Numbered from the stretch's first letter, positions 8,802-18,361 are shown. The stretch is DNA of 64,000 nt from Rhodoblastus acidophilus (GCF_900187365.1 NZ_FYDG01000001.1:124001-188000); one strand, 5' to 3'. Program-made: numbers and translations. The notes: generated by a model not told the origin, from the sequence alone.

Positions 8802-8840
8802 TTGACTTTTGCGCCGCCCGGCCTAAATGTCCGGGCGGCG
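8802..8840 (+). promoter_or_regulatory. Promoter-like TTGACT followed by a GC-rich hairpin in the helicase leader
   Basis: TTGACT (8802-8807) is followed 17 bases later by AAATGT, a weak -10. The perfect 10-base arms CGCCGCCCGG (8812-8821) and CCGGGCGGCG (8831-8840) enclose a 9-base loop with no U-tract after it. It may terminate the preceding transcript or structure the long leader of the helicase gene at 8986. Confidence 0.4.
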
Positions 8841-8985
8841 TCATTCGTTCGCGCGCGCCCGCTTCGCTGTTTCGGCGCCCGTGGCGCCAGGCGGCGGAAG
8901 CATATTTCCGTCCGAAGCCGGTCAAATCCGGCGCCCTTCAAGCCGCGACAAGAACCCAAGTCAAACGATAGAACTGGGACCTTTA

Positions 8986-10530
8986 ATGCAATTTTCCGAA
9001 CTCGGCCTCAGCGAAAAGGTGCTGCGCGCCGTGGAAGCCTCGGGTTACACGGCGCCCACGCCGATTCAAGCGCAGGCCATTCCTTTTGCGCTCACCGGGC
9101 GCGATGTGCTGGGCATCGCCCAGACCGGCACCGGCAAGACCGCCGCCTTCACCCTTCCCATGCTGTCGCGCCTCGAACAGGGCCGCGCCCGCGCCCGCGT
9201 TCCCCGCACGCTGATCCTCGAACCGACCCGCGAACTCGCCGCCCAAGTCGAGGAAGCCTTCAACAAATATGGCGCGCAGCACAAGCTCAACGTCGCCCTG
9301 CTGATCGGCGGCGTCTCGTTCGGCGACCAGGAAACCAAGATCATGCGCGGCGCCGACGTGCTGATCGCCACGCCCGGCCGCCTGCTGGACTTTTTCGAGC
9401 GCGGCAAGCTGCTCCTTTCGGGCATCGAGATCCTCGTCATTGACGAGGCCGACCGCATGCTGGACATGGGCTTCATCCCCGACATCGAGAAGATCTGCAA
9501 GCTGGTGCCGTTCACGCGCCAGACCCTGTTCTTCTCGGCCACCATGCCGCCGGAAATCACCCGGCTGACCGAGCAGTTCCTGCACAATCCCGCCCGCGTC
9601 GAGGTGGCGCGCGCCGCCTCCACGGCGATCACGATCACGCAGGGCCTGATCGCCTCGCATGGCGGCGGCGACAAGCGCGAGACGCTGCGCCGCCTGCTGC
9701 GCGACGCCGAGGATCTCAAGAACGCCATCGTGTTCTGCAATCGCAAGCGCGACGTCGCCATCGTGCACAAGAGCCTGCAAAAGCACGGCTTCCCGGCCGG
9801 CGCCCTGCATGGCGACATGGACCAACCGGCGCGCATGGCCTCGCTCGACGCCTTCAAGAACGGCGACATCGACATTCTCGTCTGTTCCGACGTGGCGGCC
9901 CGCGGCCTCGACATTCCCGATGTCAGCCATGTCGTCAATTTCGACGCGCCGAGCCACCCGGAAGACTATGTCCACCGCATCGGACGCACCGGACGCGCCG
10001 GACGCAGCGGCGTGGCTTACACCATCATCACCTCGGACGATCTCAAGCATCTCGCGCAGATCCAGGATCTGATCAAGAAAGAGATCGACTGGCTCGGCCC
10101 CAAGCTCGATGAACTCGCGCCGCCGGAATATACCGAGCGCGATCGCGCCCGCGCGTCGCGCACGCGCGACCGCCGCGGCGGCCGGGTCGAACGGCTCGAC
10201 CGCGAGCGGGGCGAGCGTCCTCGCCGCGAGCGGGTGATCCTCGGCGAGGAAGCGCCGCGCGAACCTCGGGCGCCGCGCGAGCCGCGTCCCGTGCGCGAAC
10301 CGCGCGCCCTGCGCGAAACGCCCGCGCGGGAGCCTCGCGCGCTGCGGGAAGCGCCCGTGCGCGAACCGCGCGCCCTGCGGGAGTCGGCCGCGCCGATCCG
10401 CGAACCGCGCGAAGCCCGCGCGCCACGCCGCCGCGAGCGCGACGATGACGGTCCCGCCGTGATCGGCTTCGGCGATCATCTGCCGGGCTTTTTGGCGCGT
10501 CCCGTGCGCGTCAAGGCCAAGGCCGACTAA
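8986..10530 (+). CDS. RhlE-like DEAD-box ATP-dependent RNA helicase
   Basis: The 514-residue protein carries all core DEAD-box motifs in order: PTPIQAQAIP (Q motif), AQTGTGKT, PTRELA, TPGRLLD, DEAD, SAT, ARGLDIPD and HRIGRTGRAGR. It unwinds RNA, with likely roles in ribosome assembly or RNA decay in the cold. After residue about 385 comes a long Arg/Pro/Glu-rich tail in which REPRALRE-like units repeat, encoded by imperfect tandem DNA repeats at about 10250-10430. Such basic tails usually give non-specific RNA binding. ATG 8986 gives the canonical N-terminus MQFSELGLSEKVLRAV. A leader of about 145 bases with a hairpin precedes it. Confidence 0.9.
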   Translation: MQFSELGLSEKVLRAVEASGYTAPTPIQAQAIPFALTGRDVLGIAQTGTGKTAAFTLPMLSRLEQGRARARVPRTLILEPTRELAAQVEEAFNKYGAQHKLNVALLIGGVSFGDQETKIMRGADVLIATPGRLLDFFERGKLLLSGIEILVIDEADRMLDMGFIPDIEKICKLVPFTRQTLFFSATMPPEITRLTEQFLHNPARVEVARAASTAITITQGLIASHGGGDKRETLRRLLRDAEDLKNAIVFCNRKRDVAIVHKSLQKHGFPAGALHGDMDQPARMASLDAFKNGDIDILVCSDVAARGLDIPDVSHVVNFDAPSHPEDYVHRIGRTGRAGRSGVAYTIITSDDLKHLAQIQDLIKKEIDWLGPKLDELAPPEYTERDRARASRTRDRRGGRVERLDRERGERPRRERVILGEEAPREPRAPREPRPVREPRALRETPAREPRALREAPVREPRALRESAAPIREPREARAPRRRERDDDGPAVIGFGDHLPGFLARPVRVKAKAD

Positions 10531-10598
10531 AGAGAACTTACGCCGCCGCGCGTTTCCTTCTCCCCTTGCGGGAGAAGGACGAAACCCCTAGCCCTCGT

Positions 10599-10638
10599 AA
10601 AAACAGCCGGTCGCTTGCGCGGCCGGCTTCGGTGTTTT
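10599..10638. terminator. Bidirectional terminator between convergent genes
   Basis: The stem AGCCGGTCG (10605-10613) pairs with CGGCCGGCT (10620-10628), allowing one G-T pair. TCGGTGTTTT follows on the plus strand. Five A residues (10599-10603) precede it and become a U-tract on the minus strand. It separates the helicase and the transglycosylase. Confidence 0.75.
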
Positions 10639-10655
10639 CGAGCTGTGAACCGCCC

Positions 10656-11441
10656 TTACGGCGCGGCGTCGATCTCGGCGCCGACCTTGGCGATGGCCTC
10701 CTGGTACACGGTGGCCGCGTTCCATTCCGCGATGGCGTTGTAGTTCGGCTCGCCCGGCGCATAGCCGGCGCCGCGCGTCCAGCCGTGACCCTTGAGGTAA
10801 TTAGCCGTCGAGGTCAACGCGCCCGCCGCCGTCTCCAGGCTGCCGCCGGCCTGGAATTGCAGCACGGTCTTCGGCATGAACTGGGTCTGGCCGACCTCGC
10901 CGTGCATCGAGCCGGTGGTGCCCGCCGAGAACACGCCGCGATCGACCAGAGTCAGCGCCGCATTGAGCTGATCGGTGAAATATTCGGTGCGGCGGCAGTC
11001 ATAAGCCAGGGTCGCCACGGCCGACAGCACGTTCTGGTGGCCGGCGACGGCGCCGAAACCGGTCTCCATGCCCCAGATCGCCAGCAGCGGACCGGCGGGC
11101 ACGCCATAGCGGCTCTCGATGTCGGCGAAAAGATTGGCGTATTGGTGCTTCAGCTTCTTGCCGCGCTGCGCGATGACGGCGCAGCCGCGCTTCTGGCAGA
11201 AGGCCGAGAGCGACAGCTTGAAGCTGTGCTGGCCGCGATCGGCGTTGATGGTCGCCTGGGCGTAGGACGTTGACATCAGAGCATTGACGGCGCGCGGGCT
11301 GAACTTGCTGCCGACTTCACGGGCGAAATTCGCCTTCCAGGCGTCGAAACCGCCGGCCGAATTGCCACATTCCGCAGCCTGCGCCGCCTGCCCCAGTGTA
11401 AGCAGGGCGGCGAAACCCAAGCCCAATCGCGAAACTCTCAT
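10656..11441 (-). CDS. Lytic murein transglycosylase, MltB family
   Basis: The enzyme cleaves the MurNAc-GlcNAc bond of peptidoglycan in the periplasm. The 261-residue product begins with a signal peptide (MRVSRLGLGFAALLTLGQAAQA). It contains the SLT_2/MltB catalytic segment LLAIWGMETGFG, with the acid Glu after GM, and the later motifs GQTQFMPKTVLQF and NYLKGHGW. ATG 11441 is preceded by GAGG at six bases; an ATG four codons upstream is less well placed. No peptidoglycan-binding domain is present, so this is a short MltB-type enzyme. It lies 78 bases downstream of rfbD on the same strand. Confidence 0.85.
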   Translation of the reverse strand: MRVSRLGLGFAALLTLGQAAQAAECGNSAGGFDAWKANFAREVGSKFSPRAVNALMSTSYAQATINADRGQHSFKLSLSAFCQKRGCAVIAQRGKKLKHQYANLFADIESRYGVPAGPLLAIWGMETGFGAVAGHQNVLSAVATLAYDCRRTEYFTDQLNAALTLVDRGVFSAGTTGSMHGEVGQTQFMPKTVLQFQAGGSLETAAGALTSTANYLKGHGWTRGAGYAPGEPNYNAIAEWNAATVYQEAIAKVGAEIDAAP

Positions 11442-11531
11442 AATGATCCTCATGCGCGCTGAAAAGGGGATGTGGCGCGATCTTAGCCAAAACCGCTGGC
11501 GAGGCGAGCTTAAAATCTCGCAGGGGGCGCA

Positions 11532-12434
11532 TCAGGCGGGGGGTGTGGCTTTCGCGCCAACCAATTGATCCATCACGCGGGTGAGGCTATCGCGCCAGTC
11601 CGGCAGGCGCACGCCATGGGCCTGCGCAAGCTTGTCGGTTGACAGCCGCGAATTGAGCGGACGCGCGGCGGGCGTGGGATAATCGCGGCTCGGGATCGAA
11701 ACGACGCTGGCGCTCGGGCCGCCGCGCGCGAGGGATTGCGCGAAAATCTCGCGGGCGAAATCGGCCCAGTTGGTCACGCCCTGCGCGGCCAGATGGAACA
11801 CTCCACGCAGGTTTGCGTCCGGCCGCGCCGCAAGATTGCGGGCGACGGCGACAACGCCTTCGGCGATATCCAGCGCGGAGGTCGGCGCTCCATTCTGGTC
11901 GGCGACCACGCGCAATTCCTGCCGCGTCTCAGCCAGACGCAGCATGGTTTTGACGAAATTGGCGCCCCAGGGCGCATAGACCCAGCAGGTGCGCAAAATG
12001 GCGTGGTTCGGCGTCGCCGCCCGCACCGCCGCCTCGCCCGCCAGTTTTGACGCGCCATAGACGCCGACAGGACCGGTCGGCGCGCTTTCCAGCCAGGGCG
12101 TTTCGCCCGCGCCGTCGAACACGTAATCCGTGGAAATCTGGATCACCGGGATGTTCAGCGCGGCGGCGGCCTGCGCGACGCGCCCGGCGCCGCGCCCGTT
12201 GATGGCGAAGGCGAGATCGCGCTCGCTCTCGGCCTTGTCCACGGCCGTATAGGCGCCGGCGTTGACGATCACATCAGGCTTGGCCGCCGCGAAAATGGCG
12301 GTGGCGTCGCCCTCCGCCGCGAGGTCGAATGTTTCGCGCCCCAGCGCGATGACGTCGAGATCGGGGCCGGCCAAAGCCTGCAAGGCGCGGGTCACCTGCC
12401 CTTCCCGCCCGGTGACGACCAACCGCAGGCTCAT
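11532..12434 (-). CDS. rfbD: dTDP-4-dehydrorhamnose reductase
   Basis: RfbD performs the last step of dTDP-L-rhamnose synthesis, the NADPH reduction of dTDP-4-keto-L-rhamnose. The 300-residue SDR-like protein has the nucleotide loop VTGREGQV, the conserved [12 protein letters not shown] segment, STDYVFDG and the YGASK catalytic Tyr-Lys motif. Its ATG overlaps the stop of rfbB by four bases (ATGA), so translation is coupled. The rfbA-rfbB-rfbD order is clear, but the epimerase gene rfbC is not in this window. Confidence 0.9.
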   Translation of the reverse strand: MSLRLVVTGREGQVTRALQALAGPDLDVIALGRETFDLAAEGDATAIFAAAKPDVIVNAGAYTAVDKAESERDLAFAINGRGAGRVAQAAAALNIPVIQISTDYVFDGAGETPWLESAPTGPVGVYGASKLAGEAAVRAATPNHAILRTCWVYAPWGANFVKTMLRLAETRQELRVVADQNGAPTSALDIAEGVVAVARNLAARPDANLRGVFHLAAQGVTNWADFAREIFAQSLARGGPSASVVSIPSRDYPTPAARPLNSRLSTDKLAQAHGVRLPDWRDSLTRVMDQLVGAKATPPA

Positions 12435-13486
12435 GACGCCGCCCCCACCAGACCGAGCCGCTCGCCGGCGTAGACCTTTTCGCGCAACGGGCGCCACCAC
12501 CATTCGTTGTCGAGATACCAGGCCACCGTCTTCTCGATGCCGGTGTCGAAATTTTCCTGCGCGCGCCAGCCCAGTTCGGTTTCGAGCTTGGTGGCGTCGA
12601 TAGCGTAGCGGGCGTCGTGGCCGGGGCGGTCGGCGACGAAAGTGATGAGCTTTTCGCGCTTGTTCGCCGTGGGGGCCTCGCGGTCGAGAATCGCGCAGAT
12701 GCGGCGGACGATGTCGATGTTGCGGCGCTCGTTGCGGCCGCCGACATTGTACTTCTCCCCTACCCTGCCCCGCGTGAGAATCGTCAGCAGCGCGCGGGCG
12801 TGGTCCTCGACATAGAGCCAGTCGCGGATGTTGCAGCCGTCGCCGTAAACCGGCAGCGGCTTGCCGTGCAGCGCGTTCAAAATAATCAGCGGGATCAGTT
12901 TTTCCGGGAAATGGTACGGCCCGTAATTGTTGGAGCAGTTGGAGATCACCACCGGCAGGCCATAGGTGCGGCCCCACGCGGTCGCCAGATGATCGGACGC
13001 CGCTTTCGACGCCGAATAGGGCGAGGACGGGTCGTAGGGCGTGGTCTCCTGGAACAGGCCGTCGGCTCCGAGCGAGCCATAGACTTCATCGGTCGAGACG
13101 TGGAGATAGCGGAAGTTTTCGCGCTTGCCGGGCGGCAGCGCGGACCAGTAGGCGCGCGCGGCTTCGAGCAGCGTAAAACTGCCGACGACATTGGTATTGA
13201 CGAAATCGCCGGCGCCGGTGATCGAGCGGTCGACATGGCTTTCGGCGGCGAGGTGCATCACCCCGTCGGGCTGGAAATTGGCGAAGGCGGCGTCCATCGC
13301 GGCGCGGTCGCAAATGTCGGCTTTCAGGAAATCGTAATGCGCGTTTTTCTCGATCTCGCGCAGCGAGTCTTGGTTGCCGGCATAGGTCAGCTTGTCGACG
13401 TTGAGCACCGAGACGCGTTCGCCGACCAGATAGCGGCAGACCGCCGAACCGATGAACCCCGCGCCGCCCGTCACCAGAATCCGCAT
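12431..13486 (-). CDS. rfbB: dTDP-glucose 4,6-dehydratase
   Basis: RfbB converts dTDP-glucose to dTDP-4-keto-6-deoxyglucose, the branch intermediate of 6-deoxyhexose synthesis. The 351-residue extended SDR shows the Rossmann motif GGAGFIGS, the signature [12 protein letters not shown], the active-site [10 protein letters not shown] and the [11 protein letters not shown] Tyr-Lys pair, followed by [16 protein letters not shown]. Length and motifs fit RmlB closely. It lies 9 bases after rfbA and overlaps rfbD by four bases. Confidence 0.93.
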   Translation of the reverse strand: MRILVTGGAGFIGSAVCRYLVGERVSVLNVDKLTYAGNQDSLREIEKNAHYDFLKADICDRAAMDAAFANFQPDGVMHLAAESHVDRSITGAGDFVNTNVVGSFTLLEAARAYWSALPPGKRENFRYLHVSTDEVYGSLGADGLFQETTPYDPSSPYSASKAASDHLATAWGRTYGLPVVISNCSNNYGPYHFPEKLIPLIILNALHGKPLPVYGDGCNIRDWLYVEDHARALLTILTRGRVGEKYNVGGRNERRNIDIVRRICAILDREAPTANKREKLITFVADRPGHDARYAIDATKLETELGWRAQENFDTGIEKTVAWYLDNEWWWRPLREKVYAGERLGLVGAAS

Positions 13487-13495
13487 GTTCTCCTC

Positions 13496-14368
13496 CTAAA
13501 CCTTGCTTCCAGCGATGCGCAGCAAGTAACGGCCATAGGCGTTCTTGGCGAACAGATTTCCGCGGGCGATCAATTGGTCGCGGTCGATGAAGCCGTTGAC
13601 ATAGGCGATCTCCTCCAGGCAGGCGACCTGGATGCCCTGACGCTTCTGGATGACCTGGACGAATTCGGCGGCCTCCAGCAGGCTGTCATGCGTCCCGGTG
13701 TCAAACCACGCAAAACCGCGCGACATCACTTCGACGTGGAGGTCGCCCTTCTCCAGATAGATGCGGTTGACGTCGGTGATTTCGAGTTCGCCGCGCGGCG
13801 AAGGTTTTAGGTTCGCCGCAATGTCGATCACGGAATTGTCGTAGAAATACAGGCCGGTCACCGCATAGGGCGAGTCCGGCTGCTGCGGCTTTTCCACGAT
13901 GGCGACAGCGCGGCCCTCGGCGTCGAGCGTCACCACGCCGTAACGCTCGGGATCCTCGACATGATAGCCGAACACAGTGGCGCCGGCGTGCCGTTCGCGG
14001 GCGCGCCCGAGCAAGGCGCGCAGGCCGGCGCCGAAGAAAATGTTGTCGCCCAGCACCAGGCAGACGGAATCGCTGCCGATGAATTCGGCGCCAATGACGA
14101 AGGCCTGCGCCAGCCCCTCGGGCCTGGGCTGCACTTTGTAGGAAATCCGCAGGCCGAACTGTTCGCCCGTGCCGAACAGCCGCTGGTAATTGTCGATATA
14201 TTCGGGCGACGAGATGATCAGAATCTCGCGTATGCCCGCCAGCATCAGCACCGAGACCGGATAATAGATCATCGGCTTGTCGTAGATCGGCAGCAACTGC
14301 TTGTTGATCGCCAGAGTCGCCGGATGCAGCCGCGTGCCCGAGCCGCCCGCGAGGACAATTCCCTTCAT
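13496..14368 (-). CDS. rfbA: Glucose-1-phosphate thymidylyltransferase
   Basis: RfbA couples glucose-1-phosphate with dTTP to make dTDP-glucose, the first committed step of the pathway. The 290-residue protein begins [18 protein letters not shown], the nucleotidyltransferase signature. It also has [23 protein letters not shown] and [10 protein letters not shown], all typical of RmlA. The start at 14368 has GGAG seven bases upstream; an upstream in-frame start at 14389 would add MIFWSDG and is not family-like. It heads the rfbABD operon. Confidence 0.93.
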   Translation of the reverse strand: MKGIVLAGGSGTRLHPATLAINKQLLPIYDKPMIYYPVSVLMLAGIREILIISSPEYIDNYQRLFGTGEQFGLRISYKVQPRPEGLAQAFVIGAEFIGSDSVCLVLGDNIFFGAGLRALLGRARERHAGATVFGYHVEDPERYGVVTLDAEGRAVAIVEKPQQPDSPYAVTGLYFYDNSVIDIAANLKPSPRGELEITDVNRIYLEKGDLHVEVMSRGFAWFDTGTHDSLLEAAEFVQVIQKRQGIQVACLEEIAYVNGFIDRDQLIARGNLFAKNAYGRYLLRIAGSKV

Positions 14369-14565
14369 TCCATCACTCCAGAAAATCAAACGAAACAGGC
14401 CGACGGATCGGCGAAACGCGAGTGGGTCTTGTCCCTGGACGGCAGCTGGCGGCCGTCCGCCATCCTCGGCCCGTCAACGCCGAGCGCGCGATCGTCGCAG
14501 GCGAGGCTCTGGTCACATTGGGGAAAAAGACTTCGGCCTCATGAACCAGCATCTGATGGTCGCAG

Positions 14566-14634
14566 GCGGACACGGGCTATGACGCCAACAAGCTCCGTGG
14601 GCAGGTCGAGGAACCCGGCGCTCGATCGGGTTAC
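14566..14634 (+). mobile_element. Possible IS5-family transposase remnant
   Basis: On the plus strand the in-frame peptide ADTGYDANKLRGQVEEPGAR resembles the DDE-domain segment of IS5-family transposases (ADxGYDAxxLR). An in-frame stop lies just upstream and no open frame supports a gene. The 262-base gap between rfbA and the epimerase otherwise holds nothing recognisable. The match is short, so this is tentative. Confidence 0.35.
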
Positions 14635-15770
14635 TTCAACAGACCCTTGGCGCGCATTTCCTTGATCGACCCTGCATAGTCGCTTGATGTCGGCCCCACC
14701 GACCGCACCCACAGGCAGAAACGTTCGATACCCTCGTCAAACGACACCTCGGGCGAGAATCCGAGCAGCTGGCGCGCCTTTTCAAGATCCGCAAAATTGT
14801 GGCGGATATCGCCAACGCGGAAATTGCCGGAAACTTTGATTGGCGAATGCCCGCCAAGCTTCGCGTTGAGCGTTTCCGCCACTGTCCGGACATCGGTGGG
14901 TACGCCGGATCCGACGTTGAACACTTGGCCGGCTGCGGCCGCTTCTGTGATCGCCAAAGTCGTCGCCGCAACCACGTCGTCAATGAAGACGAAATCGCGA
15001 CTTTCGGCGCCATCCTCGAAGACGTTGATCGGTTTGCCGTTCAGAATCAGATTGGCGAATATCGACAGGATTCCGGTATAGGGATTGGAGAGCGACTGCC
15101 CCGGCCCATAGACGTTCTGATAGCGCAGGGCGACCGGTTCGATGCCGAGACTCGGGCACACGGTCATGATCATTTCTTCCTGCACCTGTTTGGTGATGCC
15201 GTAAACGGAAGAAGGATGGATCCTTGAGTCCTCGTCCGTGGCGACGAGGGTGAGGTCAGACGATCCAGGAACCTTCACCCGGAAATCGCCGGCGGACATG
15301 TCCTCAATGGATCGATGAGGCGGATAGACGATGCCCAGTTCCTTCGAAAAGTATTTGCCTTCGCCGTAGATCGAGCGCGAGGAGGCGATCACCACGCGCT
15401 TCACTTCGTGCGGTTCGTTGGCGAAGATGTCGAGAAGGGTTGCTGTGGCCCCGATATTGACGTCCACGTAATGGTTAATTTGGTACATCGACTGACCAGT
15501 GCCAGTCTCCGCTGCGAAATGCACCACCGTGTCGCATCCTGCCAGCGCAGCCCGAAGCGCATCGCGCGACCGCACGTCTTTCTTCAGGAACCGCACCTTG
15601 TCAGCGATTGAACGGTAAAGTGGCGATTGCGATGGATCGTCGCCGTGGATCTGCGGCGACAGGTTATCGAGAACGGTGACGGCGTGCCCCTCCGACAGAA
15701 GACGCAGCGCCAGCCTGGAACCGATGAAGCCAGCGCCTCCGGTGATGAGAATGTTTTTTTTGGACGACAT
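14631..15770 (-). CDS. NAD-dependent NDP-sugar epimerase/dehydratase (extended SDR)
   Basis: The 379-residue protein has [19 protein letters not shown] at the N-terminus, SSRSIYGEG with the catalytic Ser, and YGITKQ with the catalytic Tyr-Lys. RYQNVYGPGQSL is typical of nucleotide-sugar epimerases. The early phrase LDNLSPQIHG resembles enzymes annotated as dTDP-L-rhamnose 4-epimerases. I infer it acts on the dTDP-6-deoxyhexose made next door, but UDP- or GDP-sugars are possible. ATG 15770 has GGAGA seven bases upstream, better than the upstream start at 15797. Confidence 0.75.
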   Translation of the reverse strand: MSSKKNILITGGAGFIGSRLALRLLSEGHAVTVLDNLSPQIHGDDPSQSPLYRSIADKVRFLKKDVRSRDALRAALAGCDTVVHFAAETGTGQSMYQINHYVDVNIGATATLLDIFANEPHEVKRVVIASSRSIYGEGKYFSKELGIVYPPHRSIEDMSAGDFRVKVPGSSDLTLVATDEDSRIHPSSVYGITKQVQEEMIMTVCPSLGIEPVALRYQNVYGPGQSLSNPYTGILSIFANLILNGKPINVFEDGAESRDFVFIDDVVAATTLAITEAAAAGQVFNVGSGVPTDVRTVAETLNAKLGGHSPIKVSGNFRVGDIRHNFADLEKARQLLGFSPEVSFDEGIERFCLWVRSVGPTSSDYAGSIKEMRAKGLLK

Positions 15771-15909
15771 AAATTTCTCCGATATCGAGCCGGGCAAGTC
15801 GGCCGGAGTCGTCGCGGGCCGAAACTGGCGCCCGTTCGAGAAGCGGACTCGGGCCTGTCGATCGCCTGGGCGCGATCTTCGCCCCCTGTCGCGTCAATTC
15901 AGACGCGGT

Positions 15910-16794
15910 TCACGACGCCATGGCGTCGATGCGCGGCTGCGAAAGCGCGTCGATCAGTTGTTTCGTCTGGCGGATGTTGCCTCGACTGGAGGCGCCAAAC
16001 ACGATGGACTCGATCTTCGGTTGCTTGCAGACGTATTCGAGCGCCTCGCGCGGCTTTAAAGCGCCCGACGCGAACACTGACATGGCCACAGGACGGAAGC
16101 GCCGGGTGGCGATCGCCGCCTCATAGGCCGGAAGACCGCCGCACATGCGGAAGCCGATCTTGTTGATGTTGGAGCATACAATGGGGTTTTCGATCCCAAC
16201 CGCCTCGAGCGCGTCGAGCGCCATCGGCAAGTTCATCGTGATAAAGCCGGGTTCGGCGTCATAACGCGCCTTGACGTGGTCGGCGAACATCCTCAGCGCG
16301 TCTTTCATGCCGAGACCCAGCAGCAGGTCGGTGACGACATTCTGCAAGAAGATCACTGGCGTTTTGAGGCCCTTGAACATCTTCATCTCGGCGTCGATGA
16401 GCATGCCGGCGAGACCCTCAAGATCCTTTTTGGCCAGCGACACTCCGCTCTTGAAGATGCCCGAGATCACCCCTCCTTCGGGGAGGACTTTGTTGAGAGC
16501 GCCCAGGATGCCCAGTTCTGTTACGGCATTGGCGTACTTATGAGCGTAGGGCATACACGGATAAAATTCGTAATCCGCGTAGCGCTGAGGGTTGGCGCGC
16601 ATGTGATCGCAAACCTGCTGGATGCGATCGTGCGTCGTGCACATGAACACCTTGACGCCTTCGTCGTAGGCGGCGTCGAGCACCTCAATAATCGCCTCAA
16701 TATTTTGAAAACGCATCGCCTGGGCGCGCGCTTTTTCTTCCGACATATGGTTCACGCCAAAGAACTGATTGTCACCGAATAGAATACGCTGCAT
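15910..16794 (-). CDS. TIM-barrel-like protein of unknown function in a sugar cluster
   Basis: This 294-residue soluble protein begins MQRILFGDNQFFGVNHMSEEKA. It alternates helices and strands, with a C-terminal IESIVFGASSRGNIRQTKQL that recalls the last strands of aldo/keto-reductase-like barrels. I do not see the aldo/keto-reductase Asp-Tyr-Lys-His tetrad, so the reaction is unknown. GGAG lies eight bases before the start. It sits between a Gfo/Idh/MocA oxidoreductase (43 bases upstream) and an NDP-sugar epimerase in one direction. I infer a role in modifying a nucleotide sugar or surface glycan. Confidence 0.55.
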   Translation of the reverse strand: MQRILFGDNQFFGVNHMSEEKARAQAMRFQNIEAIIEVLDAAYDEGVKVFMCTTHDRIQQVCDHMRANPQRYADYEFYPCMPYAHKYANAVTELGILGALNKVLPEGGVISGIFKSGVSLAKKDLEGLAGMLIDAEMKMFKGLKTPVIFLQNVVTDLLLGLGMKDALRMFADHVKARYDAEPGFITMNLPMALDALEAVGIENPIVCSNINKIGFRMCGGLPAYEAAIATRRFRPVAMSVFASGALKPREALEYVCKQPKIESIVFGASSRGNIRQTKQLIDALSQPRIDAMAS

Positions 16795-16836
16795 GTAAAG
16801 TCTCCGTCAGTCGTGCGAGCTCGGCAGGCCAAACAA

Positions 16837-17952
16837 TCAGCGGATCAGCCGCGACCACAGGCCGCCGCGCGAACTTTTCGTGCGCTCCTGTGCTGATTCA
16901 TCTGTCTGGGAGTAAATGGAGGCGACCCCTTCGGTAGGCAGATCGGCGGCGCGTCGCACGGCCGCAGCAACCATGTCCGTTTCCGACGCCGTTCGGAATG
17001 ACGAACGCGTATCCATCCTCTTAGCTTTCACAGCTTGAATGAAGTGATCGCACTGTGCTGAGTATTCCTCGCCGCGCAAATAATACCAGACGGGTTCAGT
17101 GAGTTCTGTCGTATAGCGAACGTTCCAGCCAGCGTTGTAGCCAGTCGGCAATGTCGACGCCGCGCGCAAATAGACTTGGATTTCTTGACGATCGGCCACC
17201 ATCCTGCCTTTGGTGCCCCAAATGGCGAGTTTAGTCGACATCTTGCGATGGCTCTCGTCGCTCCAATTGACGCTGAGCTGACCAGAAGCGCCATTTTCAT
17301 AGACGAACTCAGAGTACACCTCGTCATCGACGTCTTCTGAGAAGATTTTATTCAAGATCGAAAAACCAACGGAGCGGGGCGGCCCAATCATGTAGTTCAT
17401 TAGATCAATGGCGTGACAGGCATAATCGTAGAGGCAACCGCCCCCCTCGTTTTTGGCGTTACGCCAAGATTTGCCCTTCGAGCGCAACACAACCGGGCCA
17501 TATGCCTCGCAGCGAATATTGTGGATGTCACCGATAACCTTCAAATCGAGCAAGCGCTTCATTTCGCAGAAAGCGCCGACGAAGCGGTAGTGATAGCCAA
17601 CTTGGTTGACCAGCCCCTTCTGTTCCGCCAATTCCGCCAACCGCAATCCTTCTTCCGGATCAAGACAGAACGGCTTTTCACAGAAGACATGTAAACCGCG
17701 CTCCAAACACGCGCGCACCATTTCGGAGTGGAAGCGCGACGGAGTCGCTATGAACACCGCATCGAGTTCATTTTCTTGAATAAGATCTATGTAGTTTGTG
17801 TATATTTTAATTCCTGTGTATTTCCTGAATACATCAAGGACATACCCTGCGGTATCACAGACGGCTACCAGTTCCACCTCAGGATGCGCATTGATAATCG
17901 CATGATGAGAAAGGCCCATCTTTCCGAGCCCAATAAGTGCTGTTTTAAGCAT
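16837..17952 (-). CDS. Gfo/Idh/MocA-family oxidoreductase
   Basis: The 371-residue protein begins MLKTALIGLGKMGLSHHAI, an N-terminal NAD(P)-binding Rossmann fold. It has the family hallmark CEKPFCLDPEEG near residue 94, and YDYACHAIDLMNYMIG in the C-terminal alpha/beta domain with the catalytic His. Family members oxidise or reduce sugars and nucleotide sugars. Codon use is visibly more AT-rich than in the rfb genes. It is the first of three genes reading leftward toward rfbA, probably one sugar-modification unit. Confidence 0.8.
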   Translation of the reverse strand: MLKTALIGLGKMGLSHHAIINAHPEVELVAVCDTAGYVLDVFRKYTGIKIYTNYIDLIQENELDAVFIATPSRFHSEMVRACLERGLHVFCEKPFCLDPEEGLRLAELAEQKGLVNQVGYHYRFVGAFCEMKRLLDLKVIGDIHNIRCEAYGPVVLRSKGKSWRNAKNEGGGCLYDYACHAIDLMNYMIGPPRSVGFSILNKIFSEDVDDEVYSEFVYENGASGQLSVNWSDESHRKMSTKLAIWGTKGRMVADRQEIQVYLRAASTLPTGYNAGWNVRYTTELTEPVWYYLRGEEYSAQCDHFIQAVKAKRMDTRSSFRTASETDMVAAAVRRAADLPTEGVASIYSQTDESAQERTKSSRGGLWSRLIR

Positions 17953-18160
17953 ACTTACTTCCTTTAGCTAATTTTTATCGCGCGTCTTATTGCGGCTACA
18001 CAGCGGCACATTACTTATGGAAGGCTCAGAAACGCTTCCGAAGGCCTAGCACCAATATTTTTATCGGTGTTTTGATGATGACCTACCGTCCACAGAATGG
18101 ATGACGGCGCTATGGGGACGTTTTTTCTCAACAGCAACACGACAACACATGTGGTGCGTT

Positions 18161-18361
18161 GCTATCAAACGTAACCACTATGATAATCACGAACAGCTTC
18201 AGACCACGTGGCCGGCTTTATCGCCGCCTACAATTGCGCGCGAAGGCTCAGGACGCTGAAGGCGCCTACCGCCATACGAAGGGTATCCACGAACAATGAA
18301 CGTCCAGGTCCGAAATATTTGGACAGGACAACCCCATCAAATACAGGGACTCAAACACTAA
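18161..18361 (+). mobile_element. IS481-family transposase C-terminal remnant
   Basis: In the 405-base gap between the oxidoreductase and the glycosyltransferase, the plus strand encodes pieces of an IS481-type integrase-core transposase tail, split over frames. They are KRNHYDNHEQLQ (from about 18167), then FIAAYNCARRLRTLK, then LPPYE and finally HQIQGLKH before a stop at 18359-18361. In intact elements these read continuously as KRYHY, FIAAYN.RRLKTL, LTPYE and HQMPGLNT. At least two frameshifts are present. No terminal repeats are visible. Confidence 0.65.

Noticed and set aside
10556-10578. CCTTCTCCC / GGGAGAAGG hairpin as the helicase terminator
   Set aside because: It has no U-tract and is a common dispersed repeat type in these genomes; the hairpin at 10605-10628 with U-tracts both ways is a better terminator.
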